From Motacilla alba alba (taxonomy: Eukaryota > Chordata > Aves > Passeriformes > Motacillidae), in NCBI RefSeq assembly GCF_015832195.1, contig NC_052046.1, forward strand, positions 44,650,473-44,714,472: a DNA stretch of 64,000 bases, read 5' to 3'. The notes under the pieces were generated by a model. The model was given only the letters and a program-made list of their open reading frames with translations, was not told the origin of the DNA and searched no databases. Shown in pieces: positions 23,443 to 64,000 of the stretch. Position 1 is the stretch's first letter. The number at the start of each line of letters is the position of its first letter. Made by a program: the position numbers and the translations under genes.

Positions 23443-23450
23443 TACAGTAT
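23443..23450 (-). promoter_or_regulatory. ABCA1: Candidate miR-144 site in ABCA1 3' UTR
   Basis: ATACTGTA on the - strand is an 8-mer complement of the miR-144-3p seed, about 275 nt after the stop. ABCA1 is a known miR-144 target in mammals. A single 8-mer can occur by chance. Confidence 0.4.
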
Positions 23451-23591
23451 AGTTGAAAGCCCACAGCATCTCGTGGGTGCTTTACCACAGCTTCAGAGTT
23501 ATACTGTAATGAGCTAAGTTCAAGTCTTTCACTGGAGAACAGTACAAGACGACTCCATGAGGCACTGCCCCTGTAAAGGAATTGTTTTCAT

Positions 23592-23613
23592 TGCATTGAA
23601 TTGCATTGCATTG
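23592..23613 (-). promoter_or_regulatory. ABCA1: Three miR-33 seed matches in ABCA1 3' UTR
   Basis: On the - strand CAATGCA occurs at 23613-23607, 23608-23602 (overlapping by two bases) and 23598-23592, about 112-134 nt after the stop codon. CAAUGCA is the complement of the miR-33 seed. Clustered miR-33 sites in the ABCA1 3' UTR are established in mammals, where they repress cholesterol efflux. Position and multiplicity support homology. Confidence 0.8.
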
Positions 23614-23724
23614 AATGGTTATCAGTAGAGTGTCCAGTTGCTTTTCCTCTAGCTTCTTTGGGAGTATCTTATCCCAGGAAAAGGAAGTTTGCATTCTGCT
23701 CATCATCTCTTTGACGAAATTGGC

Positions 23725-56946
<33,222 letters not shown>

Positions 56947-59900
56947 CTGCAGGAAGAGAGAAAAGGAAACTAGAAGTTACTGCAAAGCACAAATGAAGAA
57001 ATTAAACTCTTGTAAACATTCTTGCATAGAGCAGTTAGGACTGTTTACATTGGTGGGGAAGATGGAGCTGGCTTTCTGCATTTAAAATACCATGGACTTC
57101 TGCACCCTGCAATGTGATAGGATCACCCCTTTCTCTTCTACACAGATGCTATAATCAGAACCATACCAACAAAACGTTGAATGTATGCACATACACTTAC
57201 AATGCAAAGGATGACTTGCATTCCAGGTCACAAAACAAGCACAGTTTACAGGACAGCACGTGAAATCCCACAAATGCTAAGAAGGGGATGCAAAGTCAGT
57301 ACAGCGAAGAAAAAGACAATTTGGTGGGTACAAGTTTTCAGTGAGACTACACAGATACAAAGATATTCAGATACAAAGGAGTCCCTACTGCAGTGTACAT
57401 TATCACTAAAGTCTTCCCATCAGGCCTTGATATTCTTTACCCAAACCAAGGGTGTATTTTAAAATAAACAGGTTCCAGAAAGTAGCTGGCATGCACTGTC
57501 ACCAAAGAGCAAGACCAACAGACCTCCAGAAGTGGAAGGCATAGCTTTCAGGAAACTATTTGCTCTAGCAGGAAGTCACACTGAAGACAACTCCTTGTTT
57601 CCAATTGCTGTACATGTAACTGATGGCCTGGAGTTCGGTTTGTGGGGTTCTTTTTCCCTTTCATTCACATATCTGGATTATCTTGCATGGAAAACATCTG
57701 GGCACAATCCTTTTTTCAAGGGAATGAAGATTAAAACAAACTCCTAAAATTTCATATTAGTAGCTCGTTGCAGCATTTGAAAGCATACTAAAGTTATAGC
57801 ACTGCAACACAAAGATGAACAGCCAAGGCCCATGATTCTAGCACGTATCTTTTGAGCTTAATCTCTTCCTTTTCATATCTTCCCTGGGGCAATTTCTGGA
57901 AACTAAGCCTGGAAGTTTTCATTTGTTCTGCTTGATCTGCTGGAGATGGGTAAGACCTGGTCAGTGCCAGCTATTGTAAATGGGCACTGTTCTGCTGATT
58001 TGCTGGGATGTTTAAAACTCATTTTCTGAATGCATGGTTAGCTTTTGCTCCAAAGCCAGTTGCAAATTCAGGGAGGATTCTCTAACCTCCATGGATCTCT
58101 ACTAAATTCAATCCTTAAGATTTGGATAAATAAAAATGTATCATCTAGGAAAAAAGCAATTAAATATCTCACAGGCTTAGACCTTCAAGACATGTTTAAA
58201 GAAATTTAGCCAGCAAATAGCAAAGCTACTTATCTGCTCTACCACTACAACTCTAGCAGTAAGGCGAGGTAGAAAGTTCCAGGTTCATGCATAACAAGAG
58301 ATGTGTTTGTTCAGCTCCGTATACTTCACCAATCTCCACTCAGATTTGTGTTCACTGCATTCAGAGGTGATTCAGGGACAGGGTGGATGAGGAAGTCTTC
58401 TGAAGATACTAATTGGTTCAGAATAGTGAAAAGTCAAAATCCAATTGCAAAGGATTAGTGAACATCCTCCTACTGACACACTGTTACAAAGTGCCAGACA
58501 AAATCCAGCACTGCAAAGTAATGTACATAGGGAAAAGACAGTTCCACCTTAAGATACCCCTTGTATGGCCCTGAATTAGCTAATGCCACTCAAAAAGAGA
58601 GGTCTTAGAAATACAGTGATAAAACAGACCAGCATCAACATAAATCCACAATGCAATCCTGGTTCTCAAGTACTATGCGCAATTTTGGGTTCTCCATCTC
58701 TGAAGGAGCTCAGATGCACACAAAGGCCGTGATTCAAGGTAAGAATGGTTTTTGAACTAAGAACAATAGACCCCAGTTCTTCCAATGGAATGTGTAAGGA
58801 CAAACAGAGATTATGACAAAGGAATGGAAGTGGGATGATTGCCTTTGTGCTTCATCATACAGAACTAGAAAACTTCCAGTGGAATGATCAGTTTAAAACA
58901 AAAACAAAGGAGCTTCTGCATATGCAACTTATTCAAAACAGAAAAAAAATCAGTAGACTCTACACAATGCTGAAAGTATTGTGAGTTTAAGAAAGACTTA
59001 AAAAAACTAATTGAACATAAAAATCTTACCAAATGCTATTAAACAACAAGATCCCAGAAGCAGATGAGAAAGTCTGGGTTGCAAGCTGCTGAAGAACAGG
59101 ACATTACACTGAAGAAATGTTATGTGCTTGCCCAGTGGCTGCATCCATTCACATGCCTCCATTAAGGGCCACTGCTGGATACTGAGCCTAACAGGACTTC
59201 TTCCTGATCTTGTACATCTTAGGTGATTCAAAGAGCTTGCAAACCTTATTCTGAAATGTGAGGAGTACCCATCTATCCTTTCATACCACAGCACCCTGAC
59301 CTTTCTTCCCTAACAAATTCGTATCACTTCAAGATCATTTCTCAGCAGAACTTGCAATAGTACCATATATATGGGGGAAATTTTACTCTCTCTACCACTT
59401 CTTGAACCTCAAAGCCCACTCAGGAAGCCACTCGTAAGTCATGACCAGAGACAGTAACAAAAGATCAGTCACAAGGGCCAGTCTTCTTTGAACACATGAA
59501 CATGTCATTAATTTCCCTGTAACACACATCTTTGTAGTGACTCATTAAGTAGTTAATTACATTAATAAGAAACCTCTAGATCCAGGGTATATCCAGGAAG
59601 ACTGTTCCTACTGTGGGACTGTCTTTACCAGATATCTGCACTACATCTAGGGGCTGGGGAGGGCAATGACTCATTTACTGGCAATGTGCTGCAAAAATAT
59701 CACCTGTCTATTCTAGGCACTCTGTAGAAAGACAAATGTCTAGCAGGTTTTGAACACAACTGCCCTCTACAATTACTGTGGTAGTGGCTAGCAAGACACC
59801 AATTTCTCTTTTGGGGCAGCCAACACCATAATACTCTTGAAGTACTGAGCGCACTGGGCGGACTCTGTGTGCTTGTATGGGCATGCTACAAGATTTACTC

Positions 59901-62900
59901 TAGTGACAAATACTTGATATGGCTAGAGTTGAAGGACAAGCCTTGAATAAATTCACATGAGACTTACAGGGGATGGACAAATCTGATTTAACATACACAA
60001 GAATGCATGCGTTTAAAATGTTGAGAAGTCAAAACATTCAGCCAAAATTCAGTCTGCATCATACAGCTGACTGGTTCTCCTTAATGAAGATGACCCTGCC
60101 ACATTTGCTTTGAAATAGTTATTACAACTTTATACTAATCTTACCAGGAACTTTCCACTGGCCTCTGCAGAAAAACCACGTGCTTTAAGCTTCTGCTCTT
60201 GTTTCCTGAGAGTGGAAGTCTCAAACCTCTGCTGTTTAAAAGGATGATATGGTGCTTGACTGAAAATGCTCTCAAAAGACAAGGAAAGCTACAAATTCAG
60301 TTGCAGCACATATTTACACCAGGAGACCTTTTCTAAAAACCATTTTTCAACTGCAACGCATTATCTAATGCTTAGTTCATGCTAATTATTTGACAAAATA
60401 CCACCCCATATTACGAAGGGAGAAAGAAACAATTGGATTTTCATGTGCTCACCCACAGTCTTTCAAGGACCACTGTAGTAGACAAGCCACAGCATATTTA
60501 TGGCTTATTACAGATCCATACCACTGGAAGTGAGTAGGGCAAAGCCCTTATTAGGCAGCGCTGTCTAAGAAATGAAATCCCACAGGAGCAATCTGAATTA
60601 TCATTTAACCTTCCCCCGCCAAATCACATTCAAAACTGGGGACATTTGCAGAGGACTATACAAACAGGTACTTCAATGATATAAGACAGTCAGAAATGTC
60701 CCACTGGACTGTGTGGTAATGACTGGGAAATTACTGTCATTGCTCCTCTTAGCCTTTCCCAAACTGAGTAGTTCCTCTCTGGGACAAGTGCTGGCCTACC
60801 ACAAGGAGAAAGTCAGGAAGGAAATTTGCATGCATGCAGACATATGTAACACGCAGTCATATGCTTCACTACTGTTCTCAAACCAGCTTCTCCTGCCTCA
60901 GTCTCACTCAGCTGCTGCAAGGCAAGCCTCAAGAAGAGATGATGTGTCCACAAGGAGCTTGTACAATATGTCCTATGTCCTATAGTCTTGCTGGTCAAAA
61001 AGGCTTCAGAGAATGGATGCTGATTAAGACATAGGCCATGGAATCGGGACTTTTTAAAACACTTTTTCCATCTAGTGGAGTGAACACTCAAAAGACGGAA
61101 AGTTTATCCTCCATCTTGGTGCCCCATGATCACACCCAGATTTTCTGCTGGATTTTGATCTGAACAGCATGCCTCAAGTAGGTTCTTACATGAAAAAGAG
61201 TAAGGACACAGACTTTAACCTCCCTACTATACCTCCAATGTGCTTGGCTCTGTTTTTGCATCCTACAGAACAGGCTAAATTCATCCAATACAAAAGATCA
61301 GCGACAGAGCTAGAATGTTAGTGTGAAATTCTGTTCTTGTTTTAACTGTATCACTGCCCTTTGGGCAACACTCAAGGTGTTCTGGATAGAACTGAGGAGC
61401 AGGTATGTAAAATGTTTATTCCTTGCCTTTCTTTTTACAAAAAAAGTGCTACAACATTTAGAGCTCATGCATTTTATCATGCATGCACTTTAATTTTTTT
61501 TTTTAAACCTTGATCTGTCCATAATTTGCTAGTAATTACTGCATTTTTGAGAGCTAATTAGAACACTTAGCCTTTCCCTAAGGCTGCAAATGCACACACA
61601 TTTTAAGCCAGCAGAACTGAGTGTTATCATCAGGGTCTCAGCCCACACACTCACTCCCTGATCATAGGGCTCTAAATCTTGCACGCTCCCCTTCATGTTT
61701 TAGCATAAATATTTGTGTAAACACACAATCAGGTCAATCACTTTTAATCTGGATCAATTCCATTATGAAATTCACTGCATCATCTTGCAGAGGGAATAAC
61801 AAACAGGAATGAAGAGGGGAAAAAAAACAAGCAGGTACATGTCAGGCTAAGTCATAGGTATTAAGATATTCCAAGAAACCGTAGCCACTTAACTGTCCAG
61901 ATATCAGAGAGGCACAATTTACAATTCAAGTAAATTCCAGTTTACAATTCAAGCCCTTGGTGTTGAATTTACAGAGTTCTTGCACACGGTTGCAAGCCCT
62001 TGTATTAACCTTCTTGTACAAAGATGCTGCCTCTCCATAATCACAGAATAGTGCAATCAGCGAAGCCCATGTCCAATTACACAAGCTAAGAACATGTCTC
62101 CAAATTGCTGTTGCACCTGCATTTCACTTGGCCCTTACTTTGCTTACTGAAATGCCTTGCTGTGAAGTACATCAAAGGGATTCAGAAAAAAAAAAAATAA
62201 TACCTTGACAAATTGCTGGCATTGGTTTTCAGACTCTGTAGCAGATACAGAGCATGCTATCTTCAGTGTGCATGTCCAAGATTTGACACACAATGCCTTC
62301 AATAAGCTGTGCCAAAAGCCTCCTTTGTTCATGAGCAGAAAGTTCCCTCCTTGTTCAAGGATGTTACTGCAGGTCAGGGCACTTTTTAGCCTCTAAAGAC
62401 ACTAAGTTTCAAATGTGCTGGTTGGGATCCTACAGTTAATTTATCCATTTTGTCGGCCATATCAAAACCAGTTAGCTTTTGTTTCACTCACTGATGCATT
62501 ACAGCAGCTTAACTACCACAGAGATACACTGCAACAAATTTTCTGAGGAAAACTGTGGACCTTTACAAGACAACAATGCACAGTAGGTTTAGAACTGCTG
62601 GTTTCTGGACTCCAGCTTTTTTACCCTTAAAGACAAGATCATGACCCAGCTTCTCAGAAGCCCCCCAAAAGTGCACATAATGTCTTAAATCTATACTGCT
62701 GCTGCCAAGAGGCACAAAGTGGCTTATGAGTGTTTCCTTTCACTAACAAACAATATAGACCTAAGAACACAGACACACAGTACCTGCTTCTGTTAGCTAA
62801 GCTGCAGAAGTTTCCGTAAATATGAAAAGCAAGACAGTCTCCACAGGGCCCAGAAAACCAATTCTGAGTGGTACAAGAGCTGGCTATTTTCAGCCACCTC

Positions 62901-63999
62901 AGACCCCAGAATTCTAGCACCTTTGAATGGCTTAAAGTAAATTATGTATACATGTGCATATAGGTATAAAACTGAAAACAAGTAACAAGTTATAGCGAGT
63001 CCTCTCCAGCCCATCTCTGTTACAATTTTAGTGCTGTTACTCCATCTCTTATTGCTTATGGGTTGTCTTGCTCTTCCAGCAGCAAAGACAAAGATGGAGG
63101 ATACGTGGAAAACAGAAGATGAGCTGTGGAGAGACCGCTATATAGTGTGCAGGAGAGAAATAGGATTCCAGTGCTTGATAATGACTCTCTTTGACCGTGG
63201 ACAAAGCCAAGCAAGTGGTACATGACTTTGAGTACTGAAAGGCTCATCAAATCTGAAATCTCACACAGCAGACAATAGAATATTTGTTTTAGTGGGTAAC
63301 AGAGTTGGTTCTGTGGTCCCTTCTTCACTCTACTGTCATTTCCAGCACGGAATTCCTCAAGCTTCCATGTTTTAACAGATATTGCAGATCTGTGGCACAA
63401 CATTATTGGATTTTCCTAGATCCAACACTCTAGTCCCTAGTTACCCTGTAAATAATGTATTTTATTGAAGTTCAATGAATTCCTCCCCCAGTACACATTC
63501 CATTAGTTGATTTTTGAAACAGGACTTTAAAACTTGACTCTGCTTCATACGGTTTAAACTTGCTTAAAGGTTGTGGCCTGTCAGTAGCTAGAAACTTTTG
63601 TACTCAGTGGCCTCATGCTGAGGGCAGACAGTGGTAGTTTTAGCACTCAGCAAAAGCCAGGCTTGTATTTGGACTCATTCCACCCAAGATAGAACATTTG
63701 AGTAGAACACAGAGACAACCAAGACCCCGTTTCTTACTGTGCAGCATAAAGATTTTCCTCTTGACAAACCGAACTTCAGACCACGCACACTTATGCTGTA
63801 GCAGACTGAACAGTAAGGGTAAGAATGACGGGAAGAAGCATATTGTTCATGCTCCCATGATAAAGAGCAACCATCCTTCTCCTTTCTAACTTCCTCTAAG
63901 CAGTTCTGGAAATGCAAGGATGAGTTCCTAGACTGAAAGGCATGGGAAATGTCACTGTGACAATGACAAGACTCTCAGTGGTGTGGCCAGCAAACTCAC
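56947..63999 (-). other. ABCA1: ABCA1 intron 7
   Basis: A 7-kb stretch with no recognised ABCA1 exon. It holds an ancient LINE remnant (58480-59240) and an exon-like open segment (60145-60228). It ends at a strong donor, G|GTGAGT, at 64000/63999. Confidence 0.7.
58480..59240 (+). mobile_element. Ancient CR1/L3-type LINE remnant
   Basis: CTGAATTAGCTAATGCCACT near 58572, CAAGTACTATGCGCAATTTT near 58668, CCATTAAGGGCCACTGCTGG near 59158 and ATACTGAGCC near 59177 match, from memory, the old amniote L3/CR1 LINE and its 3' end. Heavily decayed; antisense to ABCA1. Confidence 0.55.
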
Positions 64000-64000
64000 C
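64000..64000 (-). CDS. ABCA1: ABCA1 exon 7, last base only
   Basis: The - strand reads G|GTGAGTTTG at 64000-63991, a consensus donor in the expected place. Exon 8 starts in phase 0, which fits an exon 7 ending on a full codon. The rest is outside the window. Confidence 0.55.

Larger units (their letters stand above)
20620..23724 (-). other. ABCA1: ABCA1 3' UTR
   Basis: About 3.1 kb between the stop codon and a canonical - strand AATAAA at 20647-20642, close to the roughly 3.3 kb mammalian ABCA1 3' UTR as recalled. It is A/T-rich with no coding potential on the sense strand. It contains clustered miR-33 seed matches close to the stop codon and a miR-144-type site. Confidence 0.75.

Overview
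The window is vertebrate nuclear DNA, almost certainly from a bird. Genes are split into short exons with GT-AG introns. The repeats are CR1 LINE fragments, in both orientations, and avian-type retroviral LTRs. Two genes lie tail to tail: NIPSNAP3A on the + strand and ABCA1 on the - strand. This is the same convergent order seen in the mammalian NIPSNAP3-ABCA1 locus. In chicken ABCA1 is on chromosome Z, so a Z-linked origin is likely but not shown here.

Layout. 1-7840: intergenic, no gene recognised, with one LTR-like repeat near 3020-3560. 7840-8375: decayed LTR of a common avian ERV family. 8375-8820: CpG-rich promoter and first exon of NIPSNAP3A. 8600-16376: NIPSNAP3A, six coding exons that splice to a 250-residue open frame; its introns hold several CR1 copies, one inserted into another. 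About 17.2 kb: its poly(A) signal. 17797-18684: solo LTR on the - strand with a perfect GTAC target duplication. About 19.0-20.07 kb: a CR1 copy. 20620-23724: ABCA1 3' UTR, about 3.1 kb. 23725-56946: 43 consecutive ABCA1 coding exons, equivalent to exons 8-50 of the 50-exon mammalian gene. They join in one frame for about 2,015 residues. 56947-63999: ABCA1 intron 7, with a remnant of an ancient CR1/L3 LINE. Exon 7 appears to end exactly at the window edge. Exons 1-7 and the ABCA1 promoter are outside.

ABCA1 exports phospholipid and cholesterol to apolipoprotein A-I. The window encodes most of its first extracellular domain, TM2-TM12, both ATPase domains, the PEST-bearing regulatory region, the second extracellular domain and the PDZ-ligand tail. 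NIPSNAP3A is a small NIPSNAP-family protein, probably mitochondrial. The two genes are neighbours, not a functional operon.

Most notable observations: three (two overlapping) miR-33 seed matches just after the ABCA1 stop codon; a tandem NAGNAG acceptor that would add one alanine inside the ABCA1 PEST region; a GC-rich intron 8 island with a 28-bp tandem duplication; a 20-bp-stem inverted repeat in intron 16; a C-terminal ESCV rather than the mammalian ESYV; and an ERV LTR directly abutting the NIPSNAP3A promoter. I found no convincing evidence of a wholly new system.
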